From positions 36,230,978 through 36,294,977 of the forward strand of contig OY754972.1 in the NCBI GenBank assembly GCA_963576475.1: a stretch of 64,000 bases of DNA, in the 5' to 3' direction. Position numbers and translations under genes: made by a program. Origin of the DNA: Molanna angustata (lineage: Eukaryota > Arthropoda > Insecta > Trichoptera > Molannidae). Position 1 is the stretch's first letter. Each line of letters starts with the position of its first letter. This document shows positions 53,751 to 64,000 of the stretch, piece by piece. The notes beneath the pieces are model-generated. The model did not search any database. It was not told the DNA's origin and was given only the letters and a program-made list of their open reading frames with translations.

Positions 53751-54507
53751 TGTAGTAGTACGGCGCATTTATTCAATATATCAGCATTGTTCGTCCATGG
53801 AAATTAAATAATAAAAACGAAAAAAACACAACAACATCAGAGTACAAATAACAAAACAAACCGATAACGATCCAACTCTTAAACCCAACCGAGCACGAAG
53901 AGACGCCGACCAGAAGGTCCAGCCCCAGGGTACAGCGACATCCTTTCTCCAGGCATGCCACTGTCTTCCACGTGGTGGCTGAAAGTCCGGCGGGGCCCAG
54001 CCTTTGCGTCAGGCTGGCAGGTCCTTCTCGTACTCGGCATAGTTTCCTCTTCTCTGCAAGGCAGTCACCCATGGCTGGCTCCGTGCCACACGGCAACGCT
54101 ATGAAGGCGCATCTCGACAGAGGTGGCAGGCCAGCTGGGAGCCTCACCGGAGGCGAACCGACGCTCCAGACGACACAGAAAGCCCCTCGTGGTCCAATCT
54201 GCGAGCCGCCGCGTTCCCTGCTGCGGTGGCCCAACACTGCGCCCTGCCTCCACGCCTCTGCCCTGTTGATGCCCTCATCTTGGCTCCGTAGCACCGGCAG
54301 CGTCCATGCGCGTGACGTGTCCTGTCAAGCAGACCTCCTGCGCCGTCGAAAATATGGCCGCCATCGGGACGCGCGTGTCGACCGATGACGGCGTCGTACC
54401 AAACCGTCCGTCTTCCACCAGAGTTGAACGCCAAGAGAGCCCGTGCCATAGCACGTGCTAGCTGCTAGCTGAAAGTTTCGGCCCGCAACGAGCGCTAGCT
54501 GCTTTCA
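53751..54507 (-). mobile_element. Solo LTR, 757 bp, with 5-bp target duplication
   Basis: Begins TGTAGTAGTA and ends GCTGCTTTCA, flanked by GAAAT on both sides (53746-53750, 54508-54512). AATAAA on the minus strand (53768-53773) about 20 bp before that strand's terminal CA sets the orientation. GC content is clearly higher than its surroundings. TG...CA ends plus a 5-bp duplication fit a Ty3/Gypsy, BEL/Pao or Copia LTR left after LTR-LTR recombination. The long frames inside (138 and 173 codons, opposite strands) are GC-driven and show no protein motif. Confidence 0.7.
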
Positions 54508-54514
54508 GAAATGT

Positions 54515-54620
54515 TGCCGTGGAAAAAAAAATAAAAATCGTTGTTTTTCGGCAATATTTTTTTCGGGCATAACAAGAGGATACAAGAAAATTAAATAAGT
54601 AAGTACCTAATTACCAACTT
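54515..54620. other. Unassigned
   Basis: Short AT-rich flank of the solo LTR; nothing recognised. Confidence 0.3.
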
Positions 54621-54624
54621 ACAT

Positions 54625-54745
54625 AGCTGACAAGTCATTGGGTAGCTTGCCTGACTACTTTTTACGCTTGTGCAACATTCACTAATTATTCCGTTCATAA
54701 TTGAGTTTCCACATCAATCCTATTTTTGGAAGTTGTATGTAATGT
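54625..54745 (+). repeat. REP-E fragment
   Basis: GACAAGTCATTGGGTAG, TTTTTACGCTTGTGCAACAT and TTGAGTTTCCACATCAATCC, diverged from 25620-25730. Confidence 0.5.
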
Positions 54746-54939
54746 GTGGGTACTTAGATTTGATAATGAACGATGCGGATTTATTAATAGACCCTTCGAT
54801 GAACCCAAAATAATCTATATACATCATATTCCTGGCAACACATAACGTTTAATTATCTTACAGAATAGCTGATCAACGACAATTTTGCATCATAAACTTT
54901 CCATTACCTAAATACATGATATTTCTTTTACCTACATCA

Positions 54940-55175
54940 TATCCTTATAGGTTGAAGTGTCAATGGGCTGGGCATATGGCTCGACAGGGAGATACTAGGT
55001 GGGCCCTGGACCAAAAATAGAAGTGTTGGAAGACCCCCCAAAAGGTGGTCCGATGACATGGTTCAGCAAGCTGGAAGGACCTGGATGCGAAGGGGGAGAG
55101 ACAGAGACGAATGGAAAAGAATGAAAGAAGCCTACATCCAGCAGTGGAGGGAGGAAGGCTAAAGAAGAAGAAGAT
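54940..55175 (+). pseudogene. RTE-like LINE C-terminal relic
   Basis: Reads LKCQWAGHMARQGDTRWALD, then after a frame change GRPPKRWSDDMVQQAGRTWM and RDRDEWKRMKEAYIQQWREE with TAA and an AGAAGAAGAAG tail. This is the classic end of an RTE-like endonuclease/reverse transcriptase. The 5' part is missing. Confidence 0.75.
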
Positions 55176-55334
55176 CCTTATACTAAGCATTATTTACTTT
55201 ATTTTTGCAACGGATATCACGAATACTGAATGAATTTTTAGTTATTTATTCAGTTAAGGTTGTTCATATAAGGAATAGTTGGGAGCCTACATAAATACTA
55301 TCAGTGATTTTATCAATAAATTATTTTACAATAT

Positions 55335-55870
55335 AATATGACATCTTATTATTCTTCTTCAACCTATTTCCATCCACTTCTGAACGAAGGCCTCCTCCTC
55401 TTGACTCCAATCGTCCTGTCCTGTGCAGTCTGCAACCAGGACACGCCAGCATATCGTTGTGTGTCATCCCTCCACCTCAGTTGCGGTCGCACCACACTTC
55501 TCATTGTCGTACGAGGTATCTAACTCTCTATGTCCTCTTATCATACGAGTTTCTGGCTACATATCCCGCTCATGCCTTTTTCAGAGTCCCCACACGGTTA
55601 ATTATAATATTTTCTCTCACCGTTTCATTTCTTATTTATCTCTCAGTGACAGACCAAACATGGTTCTTTCCATAGCTCTTTGAGTCACTCGCAGTATCTT
55701 CGGCACTTACACACACGCTTCATACACTTTCCTTTTAAGGTTTGTTGGTATTATTCGGTTTTTCAAGATAAATCCTATTTTTCCGAAGACGCCCAACTTA
55801 CTCCAATCCTTCTTTTGAATTCAGTAGTCTGGTTTTCTTTATTAAGTTGAATTCCATGCCTCAGGTTTCG
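55335..55870 (-). pseudogene. RTE-like LINE relic, minus strand
   Basis: Minus strand reads LIKKTRLLNSK, LKRKVYEACV, RVTQRAMERTMFGLSLRDKI then RNETVRENIIINRVGTLKKA and AGYVARNSYDKRT, ending EEEAFVQKWMEIG with a GAAGAAG tail at about 55352. Several frame shifts and stops (for example TGA at the usual WAGH tryptophan). Same clade as 54940-55175, which lies head-on to it. Confidence 0.75.
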
Positions 55871-55879
55871 ATCTTAATC

Positions 55880-56085
55880 TGGAAGACAAACTTTTTAACA
55901 TCTCAATAGAGACGAAGTTGGGATATTATAGAAGAACCAGGAACTCAAGGTACCTACATGACTTACGACTTTTCATCGGCTGGTGTACTTGTTCACTTTA
56001 TGCGCTTGCGCAACGTTCACGAATTATGCTTTCTTATTGAGTTCCCTTATCAATGAAATTTTTGAATGTTCTATATATTTACATA
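55880..56085 (+). repeat. REP-E fragment
   Basis: TTTTTAACATCTCAATAGAG, TCATCGGCTGGTGTACTTGT and TTTATGCGCTTGCGCAACGT, close to 25530-25730. Confidence 0.65.
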
Positions 56086-56089
56086 TATA

Positions 56090-56751
56090 GTTCTGTATAT
56101 TGGAAACACTGGTTAGTTGGAAGAAATTGCCATATGGCAATAAACTCACCACGCAGGGTGCATGGTGCTGGCATTTTTATTACAACTAGTTTCGGAGACG
56201 TAACCACTCCTTCGTCCGGACAAACTTTTAATAAACTTAGATACAATGTACATAATGTGACCCGTGTGCCTAAATTATGTATCGGAAAGATGATGGGCGG
56301 ACAATTCTTTGGAAGAATTGTATGACAATTATTGACAATTCTATTTTCTTTCTTGGCGGACATTTTCTTCATCGTTGGAAGCAGAGGTTGTCTAAGGAAA
56401 ATATTAAATAATGCAGTATTTATTAAATGTACCTACTTGATTATTAATTATTTTTTGTTTTTTTATTTAAGTCTTTTTTATCTCTAATGCCTCCAAGTTA
56501 TCTAATCTTAAACTCTCTTTATTTATGTGCAAGATAATATAGCTTGTTTGTGAATTGAAAGAATGATTATTTTCAATCAAATGATTGGCGAATTCTAAGA
56601 AATTGTTACTTTTTAAACATCTTAAATACTCCTTAATTCTGATATCAAAATTTCTACCTGTTTTATCTATATAAAAATATTCACAATTTAATCTATAGAC
56701 CCTCGAATTACTTAAAACCGTGTCTTTATCTTTATTATTTTTTAAAAACAT
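56090..56751 (-). pseudogene. Penelope-like element relic, GIY-YIG end
   Basis: The minus-strand frame 56751-56467 reads RVYRLNCEYFYIDKTGRNFD, then IRIKEYLRCLKSNNFLEFAN and HLIENNHSF. This is the GIY-YIG endonuclease that ends Penelope-like proteins (cut site selection and nicking), with YIG changed to YID and the first GIY-type strand (VYRLNC) still visible. The reverse transcriptase is missing, so it is a 5'-truncated 3' piece. Downstream on the same strand lies a hammerhead-like motif (56176-56235), as expected for PLE terminal regions. Confidence 0.75.
56176..56235 (-). ncRNA. Hammerhead-ribozyme-like motif in PLE relic
   Basis: On the minus strand: TTTATTA (stem I, 56229-56235), core CGGACGA (56212-56218; consensus CUGANGA, only U4 differs), stem II GGAG/CTCC, GAAAC (56189-56193), two-base loop TA, GTT cleavage site (56184-56186), then G and TAATAAA closing stem I (56176-56182). 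The loop on the 5' side of stem I is large and one-sided. The fold is plausible but activity is doubtful. Confidence 0.5.
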
Positions 56752-56958
56752 TCCTAGATTATTACTAGTATAAAAGGCTGGCTGATTCTCATGGTAAGTT
56801 TTTTATTAGCTCTGATTAAATATACTCAACATGGTTAGACACTAAGATATTTTATTTAATTATATTAGTTAAAATGTGCCACAAAGAATTAGCAGCAAAG
56901 TATGAAGACATACATTTTGATTTAATTTTATACTCCTGATATTATGCAAAATGTATAA
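56752..56958. other. Unassigned AT-rich stretch
   Basis: No feature recognised. Confidence 0.3.
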
Positions 56959-56959
56959 C

Positions 56960-57345
56960 ATATGTTTTAGGTATATGGAGAATGCTGCGAATACCATGGA
57001 CTGCAGATATATAGGATCGCCTGTCAACAATCTATATACAGCGCATCCGCTACAGTTGGTTGGCCGTTTGGTTTCTGTGCGGGAGTTCTGGGCTCGACCC
57101 ATATCAGAAATTCCCCGAATAACCCGTTCGAGCAGAGATTTATTTAAATTAATTTCTCACGCAAATAGTGCTTCTCTGGGATAGAAACACTGATGTGTTG
57201 TAGAAATTGAAGTGTTTCTTATTATTTTCTCAAATATCTTAAACCCTTCGATGACCGTACTACATGGAGGCGGACCATTCGGAGGATGATTGAGTGTAGT
57301 CACCATCCTTAGTCGTGAGGCTAAGGAGGACGAAGTAGAAGTGGT
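56960..57345 (+). pseudogene. RTE-like LINE C-terminal relic
   Basis: 56974-57045 reads WRMLRIPWTADI, stop, DRLSTIYIQRIRYSW, matching WRRMLRIPWTAR / DRLSTICYRRI in the 35680 element. 57250-57330 reads WRRTIRRMIECSHHP, the same family's terminus. The middle is lost or unreadable. Confidence 0.65.
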
Positions 57346-58768
57346 GGTGTGTTTACAGGGAGACATCAGACGGAAGGGACTGAAGGGACTTGTTCGGGCG
57401 TTTAAGATCCAGGCTACCCATATTCCATCCTTATTGTCACCACGCTGAGACCAGACGTCACCCACCGCCGCCCAGAGAAGAAAGTACCTACCCACAATTC
57501 GGAATCTTCATTTCAATATTTCAAATAATTCGGAACATATTCAATAAAAAGGAACATTCAATTGTTTTTTGTTAGTTACAATTTTTCACACGCTGTTAAT
57601 CCGCCATTCATATTTTCAAGAACACTTTTACATTCCCCACTAAGTATTGTGTACCATTTTAAGAAGAATTAGGTAAGAAGCTCTGTTCGAGAAAGGCGGA
57701 AGGCAACGTCCGGTGCATCGCCGAGAACCTGGGTAAGTCGATCTCAGTTCCTGATGATAAATTTCTCAATATCCCAATATGTCTTATCCCAACCCGACCA
57801 ATACCTTCAAAATATACAGTCCACTTAAGCGAGTCGGGCAGTATCGTCAAGAGCCACAACATGACTGAAGGGATTGGAGAGACATTGAAACGCGTGTCTG
57901 GTACCAGCATGTTTTACAAAAAAAATGTTTTTTTTTATCAAAAATCTATGTAAAAAGGTACTAGAAAACTAAGATCGTTCATTTGAACTCCTTTGAATCA
58001 ATCAATTATTTGTACAGCTATTATAAAGTGTTAGCAAGTATAATTATGTACGTAATTATATCACTAATGTGTCAGTTATATTATGCGTATCTATAATATT
58101 CATACAAAGAGACAGTCAAGTCTGTAGCAATATGGCGCCAGTCTGAAATGTAATGGGTGGCCTCAACTTCTAATCAACACGTAACAAAATAAATGGCAGC
58201 CCACGAGATGAATCTTCTTGTTATTATAGGCCACACGATAGCGAATGTGCGACCTCCCTTAGTCCCTCATCATCATACACCCGCCCCCCCCCCCGTGTGA
58301 CGTCACAACACTACTTATGTCAGGCGTGGGTGAAGCGACGAAGTGGGCCGTGTAAGAATAGCGGTGACAAAACTGTGCGGAGGGCATGTTTACAAAGTCT
58401 ATCGACAGAGTCAAATATATTACATAATATTTTATTTATTTTTATTTTTTATTTTATTTTACAAAGGACAGCACACAGTACATGCATACAATTATTAAAA
58501 TTAAATAAATAAAAATACAAAAATAACATGTACCTCTTACGTACTATACCTAGTATGTTCAATTAAACTTTTTTATTCTTGCTATTCCCACATACAGGTT
58601 ATGTCTTGTGGGATTTTTGACTGATATTCTTATGATATTTGGAATTAATTCGTAAAATTAATAATTACTAAAAAAAATCGTCATTTAAAGTAAATCTTGT
58701 TTTATATATTGTTCCTATTTATGAATTTGACAATTAAATTTATTATTAATTAGATACAGTGTCATAAT
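57346..58768. other. Unassigned stretch
   Basis: About 1.4 kb. Contains a C12-type tract (58286-58297) and, near 58430-58480, a TTTATTTTATTTT tract that could be the tail of a minus-strand LINE. No supported gene. Confidence 0.35.
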
Positions 58769-58769
58769 A

Positions 58770-59000
58770 ATATGTCATTAATAGAATGAAAGTGAACACA
58801 TTCAGATGGTTTGGACACATGGGGAGAATGAATGAGGAACACCTGACGAAGAAAATATACAGTACGGACAGGAATGGAATGAGGTCGGGGCCGCCCAAGG
58901 AAGGGATGGAACGGTATTTTGAAAGATGGAAATGTCAAAGCATGAATAACAGACGAACATGTATAAGACGATGTGTGAATGTCGAAAATACTTTGGTATA
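58770..59000 (+). pseudogene. RTE-like LINE C-terminal relic
   Basis: Reads MKVNTFRWFGHMGRMNEEHL, TKKIYSTDRNGMRS then (after a deletion) a broken GRPRKG region and NNRRTCIRRCVNVEN. Same family as 19705 and 29009. Confidence 0.75.
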
Positions 59001-59022
59001 TTATTATATTATATTATTATTT

Positions 59023-59225
59023 CGTGGCTCAGTTGGTTAGATATCTGACTGCTGAGCTAAAGGTCTCGGGTTCGATTCCCGGTGGAGACACAGTTTTCAA
59101 TTGTGTTTTCAGTCTGGATCTGTGAGACGATTAATATCGTAAGTCTCCAGAATGTAGCAACTTGTTATTGGGTGCGTGTTAAATTAATATTTGACATAGT
59201 ACATGTTAGTTGCCCGAGAAGCATT
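59023..59225 (+). mobile_element. SINE-2, tRNA-derived
   Basis: The head has box A TGGCTCAGTTGGTTAGATA and box B GGTTCGATTCC (59070-59080). The non-tRNA body is GTGAGACGATTAATATCG, AGTCTCCAGAATGTAG and GTTAGTTGCCCGAGA. The acceptor ends cannot pair, so it is not a functional tRNA gene. A tail fragment recurs at 38305-38380. The right end runs into a HEL-A copy with 2 bp between. Confidence 0.75.
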
Positions 59226-59227
59226 AT

Positions 59228-60243
59228 CCAACTGTCGATTTGTTCAGGAGAACTTTGTTCTCTTAACATATCGACAATGTATCAAGCCAGAATACGCGAG
59301 AATTGTATGGAGAGGTCTACTTTTTTCACGGCTTTTCCAACTTTGAAGTCAAAAAACACCAACTTAGAGGCTTCGCAGCATATATGTTCCATACACGGAT
59401 TTACTCAGAATTCGGAGTAGAACATTTCGGAGTAGAACATTTCCTGTGTCTGTGTGTCTGTGTGTGTGTGTCTGTGTGTGTGTGTCCGTCCCCCCCTTAT
59501 AACTTTTGATCCGCTCAATTTACAGAGCCCAAAATTTCAGAATATATAAACAGTTATAGGCTTACAAAAATTTTATACTCAGAATTTCGAATTTTTGTTT
59601 GAGTCAGGGGTTATCAACTTTTGAATTTTTACTTTATTTTTCCATATATCTCAGAAACCGTAAAAGCTAGAACGCTGAAAATTGGTTCAAATATAGACAA
59701 ATACAAAATCTCAAATTACTTTATTCAAAAAAATTCCAAGGTTTCTCAAACATTTTTTATTAAGAAAAATATTTTTTTCATGATAAATTTATGAGTTTTA
59801 CTGCCTATATTTTAAATTTTTTTAAAAAATATCGAAAAAAGCCAAAACAACCCAACTAGACAATTTAATTTTCTATAAAAAATATTAACATTGTATTTGT
59901 ACATCTCAAATTTTTTTTAACAATTTTTATAAAAATTGAATTTAGTGACGACATTGTTTCATACAATTTGTATGGTAGTAGCCTACACACAATATATAAG
60001 AAGACTTAATAGTTTGATAGGTACTTAATCTCCAAACATACATACAGAACCGCATCATGCTGTTTTCATATTACGGGTAGGAAAAGAGGACTGACCTCCA
60101 TACTGTCCTATCTTGACATACATACCAACATGTGTTAAAATTTTCAATAATTTGGATTTATGGGTTTACAGTTTTATTCTTATAATTCAACTAAACATAC
60201 TATCGCTGTCGACAGTTGGATCTCATGTGTTACATGCAACTAG
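59228..60243 (+). mobile_element. HEL-A complete copy
   Basis: CCAACTGTCGATTTG after T59227; GT tract 59448-59490; a 14-bp tandem duplication GGAGTAGAACATTT just before it; ATCGCTGTCGACAGTTGG, hairpin and CTAG at 60240-60243 before T. More diverged than the 4481/49946 pair. Confidence 0.77.
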
Positions 60244-60244
60244 T

Positions 60245-60983
60245 CTTAGATATTGTGTGTAGGCGATTGCCATACAAATTGTATGAAGAAATGTCGTCAC
60301 TAAATTCAATTTTTATAAAAATCGTTAAAAAAAATTTAGATTTGCTTCTACAATATTTATATTTTTTATAGAAAATTAAATTGTCTAGTTGGGGTGTTTC
60401 GGCTTTTTTCGATATTTATAAAATATTTGGAAATATAGGCAGTTAAACTCATAAATTTATCATAAAAAAATATTTTTCTTAATAAAAAATGTTTGAGAAA
60501 CCCTGGAATTTTTTTGAAAAAATTGATTTGAGATTTTGTATTTTTCTATGTTAATACCAATTTTCAGCGTTCTAGCTTTTATGGTTTCTGAGATATATGG
60601 AAAAATAAAGTAAAAATTCAAAAGTTGATAACCCCTGACTGAAACAGAAATTCAAAATTTTGAGTATAAAAGTTTTGTAGGCCTATAACTGTTTATATAT
60701 TCTGAAATTTTGGGCTCTGTAAATTGAGCGGATCGAAAGTTATAAGGGGGGGACGGACACACACACACACACACAGACACACGAAATGTTCTACTCCGAA
60801 TTCTGAGTAAATCCGTGTATGGAACATATATGCTGCGAAGCCTCTAAGTTGGTGTTTTTTGACTTCAAAGTTGGAAAAGCCGTGAAAAAAGTAGATCTCT
60901 GCATACAATTCTCGCGTATCCTGGCTTGATACATTGTCGATATGTTAAGAGAACAAAGTTCTCCTGAACAAATCGACAGTTGG
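60245..60983 (-). mobile_element. HEL-A copy, 3'-truncated, head to head with previous
   Basis: Minus-strand copy from CCAACTGTCGATTTG (60983, preceded by T) through a short GT tract (60757-60782) to CTTAGATATTGTGTGTAGG at 60245, an internal HEL-A position. Its hairpin/CTAG third is missing. It touches the CTAG^T end of the 59228 copy. Confidence 0.75.
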
Positions 60984-60984
60984 A

Positions 60985-61525
60985 ATATCTTTGTCAACCA
61001 TTTTGTATGGAATTCACATTTTTCGTGAGTGGTATTTAGTGCCTTTTTTATTTCATAATGGTACGGCATCTAGCATTTGGGTGATATTAAAACCTTTAAA
61101 ACATCCTTAACACAGCCAATGCGTATTTAGTTCATTATTTTTGCTATTGGCGTTGGTAGGTATTTAGAGTATAACTGCATAATCAGTTTGTATTTTTTTG
61201 TATACTTAATGGTTTTTATTTCTAGTATTAATATATGTGATTTGTTGTCTTCAGTGCATTATCCTAATAATTGATTTTTGCGTGCAAATATACATTTTTA
61301 ATAATTTATACAGCAAGTACACAAAAGTATTGCCACGATGCAGACTGTTTCAAACTTAGCCTTAAGTAAATTTGGTGCATAAACAAAAAGTACCAAATGA
61401 GAGGAAAAAAAGTATAAATACGTTGTACAAAAAGTACGTTGTTGTTCACAGCAACGAGAAAATGAAGTAGGAAATTTTATTAAGACATAGAATCATTGTA
61501 AAATTACCCCAGGAATATTTACATA
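60985..61525. other. Unassigned AT-rich stretch
   Basis: No feature recognised. Confidence 0.3.
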
Positions 61526-61526
61526 G

Positions 61527-61660
61527 ATGGGTTGATGGCATCGCGCTGGTTTCGTAATTCAGTGAACGCGAGTTCGAACTTCACCACAGCTATATCATTT
61601 AATTCTTGGTTTAAAGTTGTATATATAATTTCTTGTAACATGGATATATTATTTTTTTAT
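61527..61660 (+). mobile_element. tRNA-like SINE head, diverged
   Basis: GATGGGTTGATGGCATCGCG, GTAATTCAGTGAACGCGAGT then TTCGAACTTCACC (box B). Resembles SINE-1 but several box A bases are lost. An AT-rich tail follows. Confidence 0.55.
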
Positions 61661-61879
61661 TAATTTAAAATAATATATAAGTACTTTTAAATTGCAAGTG
61701 GTAGATTTTGTTTACATGCATGACAAAGGAGAGGCTTTTTTAGATTAACGAGTTCAAAATTACATACGTTTTGTTAGAGATTATGTATGTACAATAAATC
61801 TTTGTTTTGAATCGCCTCCGTAAATGTTATGATTTAGACTAGACACCCGCTACTTACTTATACAAAGTGATCAACATAA

Positions 61880-62590
61880 TCCTTTATAATTAATTGACAT
61901 AAATTTCATTTCCATTCAATGTTTTTTGTGGTCAATTGTCATAAATTTCATTCAACATGTTTTGTAGAAGATTGATTTTTTTCAACATTCTCTGTGGTCA
62001 ATTGACATAAATTTCATTCAACATATTTCGTAGTCCTTTGACACAATTTTCATTTAATGTTTTTTGTGGTCAATTGACAAAAATTTCATTCAACATTTTT
62101 TGTAGAAGATTGATTTTTTTTCAACATTCTCTGTGGTCAATTGACATAAATTTCATTGACATATTTCCTAGTCATTTGATACAATTTTCATTTAATGTTT
62201 TGTGTGGTCAATTGACATAAATTTCATTCAACATGTTTTGTAGTAGATTGATTTTGTTTCAACATACTCTGGGGTCAATTGACATAAATTTCATTCAGCA
62301 TATTTTGTAGTCGTTTGACACAATTTTCATTTATTGTTTTGTGTGGCCAATTGACACAATTTTCATTCAACATGTTTTGTAGTAGATTTATTTTGTTTCA
62401 ACATTCTCTGTGGTCAATCGACATAAATTTCATTCAACATATTTCGTAGTCATTTGACACAATTTTCATTTAATGTTTTGTGTGGTCAATTGACATAAAT
62501 TTAATTCAACAAGTTTTGTAGTCAGTTGACACAATTTTCATTTAATGTGATCAATTTACATAACTTTCATTCAACATGTTTTGTTGTAGG
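61880..62590. repeat. Satellite-like array, 70-bp monomer in 140-bp dimers
   Basis: GTGGTCAATTGACATAAATT recurs at about 61927, 61990, 62062, 62131, 62203, 62270, 62340, 62409 and 62480 (spacing 63-72 bp). Two monomer types alternate, one followed by TTTCGTAGTC.TTTGACACAA, the other by GTTTTGTAGTAGATTGATTT and TTCAACATTCTCT. The dimer period is about 140 bp. Confidence 0.9.
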
Positions 62591-62591
62591 T

Positions 62592-63438
62592 TAAATTGAT
62601 GAGAATTTGTTAAAAAGTTGTACATGAATAAAAAAATACAATCGGTTTTAATTTGAAATATCTTGTTTCAATCGGTATTTAAATGTACCTTTTTACTCGT
62701 ATTTGCGAAATTTCTTTAAAATAATCTAAATTTGGCAAATTGAACCGTACTGAAACATCCATTAAAGAGATTTTTTTTTCAATCGGTCAGAGAAAATGAT
62801 TTACCAGTTAATGGTTAGTCAGAAAATGAATGTAGGTACCTGTGTCTAGACAAGTGATTAAACATGCCAATGTTTCTATTTGAGGCATTCAATGTCTCAT
62901 TAAACATTCTTTATTATCCTTCATTTAAATAATCGAATTAATTTTCAGATAGTCTTCATTTTATTTATATATTTATTGCTTAAAAAAAATAAAAATACTT
63001 ATTATTTCTTTGATGCAAATAAAGAGATTTTTGAAACGTTGAAAAATAATCAGGAATCAATAGTTGATAGACAGTATAGGGACCACTTCAGAGCCTAATT
63101 CTTTGATAAGCTAAGTATCTGGTTTGATCCATTTATATTTAAAGATTTTGTGTTAAAAAATGGAAATAAATTTATGATCAAAATAAAAAAAAAATAGTGT
63201 TGTTAAAAGTATAATATTATATTGACCGAATTGTCGTGGCGAAAACTCTCGGCCGTAACTGGCCGTTACAAATAGAATATGTGTAGAATTTTCATTTTTA
63301 TTTTATTTGACAATTTTTAAATAAACTAGGTATATTTATGTTATTAAATACTTATTTATACCCCACACAAGCGGCGAGTGTATTGCTAAAGGTTAATTAA
63401 TTTCAACTAAACCAGTGTTTCTAGTTGGTAAAAAAAAA
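62592..63438. other. Unassigned AT-rich stretch
   Basis: No feature recognised. Confidence 0.35.
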
Positions 63439-63439
63439 A

Positions 63440-63895
63440 TATATATATATTGGTAGTATTAAAAATATTAGAAAAGAAGATAGATCTGGATCTGAATTAA
63501 AGCAGCGTAGTTTAGATTTGAATAAATTATTCTGTGACTATTTAAAACACTGCACTTTATATGGCAGCGAAGATTGCACGGAAACTGACAGCAAATTCTG
63601 CGAAGATGCTGGTATTCGAAAGGATTTTGATTCAACAACGAGTTGTAGGTATCTACAACATCTATTAAGCATCCCAACTCTCTAAACATTAAGATTAAGC
63701 AGGCTAAGAAAAGGTAGAGCACGATCAGGATGCACAATGCCATCATCACGGGAAGCAAAAGCTGAGAGACCGAGGATTCGGTGGGAGGATGATATTGCAA
63801 TAGACGCATTCCATCTGTAAGATGTACCAAACTGCAGCAAATGACAGGAAAGTTTTGAGGTAGAAGGCTGTGGCAGTAGATCCATCAAAGAAGCA
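63440..63895 (+). pseudogene. RTE-like LINE C-terminal relic
   Basis: Reads SLDLNKLFCDYLKHCTLYGS then EDCTETDSKFCEDAG, shifts frame to LVFERILIQQ, shifts again near 63685 to LSRLRKGRARSGCTMPSSRE and AKAERPRIRWEDDIAIDAFH. The order (LTYGSE-W-T; FERKIL; GRPxxRWEDD) is that of the RTE-like C-terminal region as in 10150-10530. At least two frame breaks and stops. Confidence 0.75.
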
Positions 63896-64000
63896 ACTCT
63901 TAAATTAAGAATTTAATATATATTTTCAGAATCAATCCTTTGGGAACTGAGCTTCTATCAACTACATATTTCTATATTTCTTTATCTTTATAATGATCGT

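Noticed and set aside
53972..54388. 138-codon plus-strand frame and overlapping minus frames
   Set aside because: Lie within the GC-rich solo LTR; low stop density follows from GC content and no protein motif is visible.
59023..59095. tRNA gene
   Set aside because: D-arm and T-arm look tRNA-like but acceptor strands do not pair and a repeated SINE body follows.

Overview
The window looks like AT-rich insect DNA, most likely lepidopteran. I base this on one Helitron whose 3' end (GACAACGTCTG...GGTCCGCTAG^T) is of the type common in butterflies and moths, on RTE-like endonuclease/reverse-transcriptase LINEs, on a mariner, on tRNA-derived SINEs, and on the absence of any bacterial-style gene layout. 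I found no host protein-coding gene, rRNA or functional tRNA gene that I could support. Every recognisable open frame belongs to a transposable element or is a by-product of simple repeats.

The dominant structure is a roughly 1 kb repeat, here called HEL-A, present in about twelve whole or broken copies: 1-770, 1985-2435, 4030-4135, 4481-5521, 5565-5958, 20137-21183, 37815-38303, 38390-39629, 39636-39991, 45142-46932, 49946-50976, 59228-60243 and 60245-60983. Each full copy starts CCAACTGTCGAT just after a T. It carries an internal GT/CA microsatellite, repeats the start inverted near its other end (ATCGACAGTTGG), and stops with a small hairpin and CTAG just before a T. This asymmetric-TIR, T^T, microsatellite-bearing plan is that of non-autonomous Helentron elements (HINE/DINE-1-like).

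Region by region. 0-6 kb: HEL-A copies, an RNase H-bearing LINE relic, a LINE 3' end and a 180-bp TA-flanked MITE. 6.6-10.8 kb: a full-length RTE-like LINE (7304-10623) with a perfect 12-bp target duplication, inside a repeat (REP-B) whose uninterrupted relative lies at 26461-27345. 11-16.4 kb: tandem repeats, a SINE, two fold-back elements and the Helitron. 16.5-21 kb: a 5'-truncated CR1/Jockey-like LINE, a 41-bp tandem array, an RTE relic and HEL-A. 21.8-26.3 kb: tandem repeats, a (TA)n tract of about 575 bp, a 685-bp fold-back element and a cluster of GGTAACC palindromes. 28-31.3 kb: LINE relics, one split by another. 32.2-34.1 kb: a mariner inside a MITE. 35.7-36.2 kb: a truncated LINE with a 10-bp target duplication. 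37.8-47 kb: HEL-A copies, one carrying an internally deleted Harbinger. 48-51 kb: a LINE relic, then a 208-bp-arm palindrome with hammerhead-ribozyme-like motifs and a HEL-A copy at its edge. 53.7-54.5 kb: a GC-rich solo LTR with 5-bp target duplication. 55-57 kb: LINE relics and a Penelope-like (GIY-YIG) relic with a second hammerhead-like motif. 58.7-61 kb: RTE relic, SINE and a head-to-head HEL-A pair. 61.9-62.6 kb: a 70/140-bp satellite. The window ends in another LINE relic.

The elements form a layered insertion record rather than a cooperating gene set. The best candidates for something under-described are the HEL-A family and the two Penelope-associated hammerhead-like motifs. All identities rest on reading motifs and repeats by eye; no alignment or database search was run.
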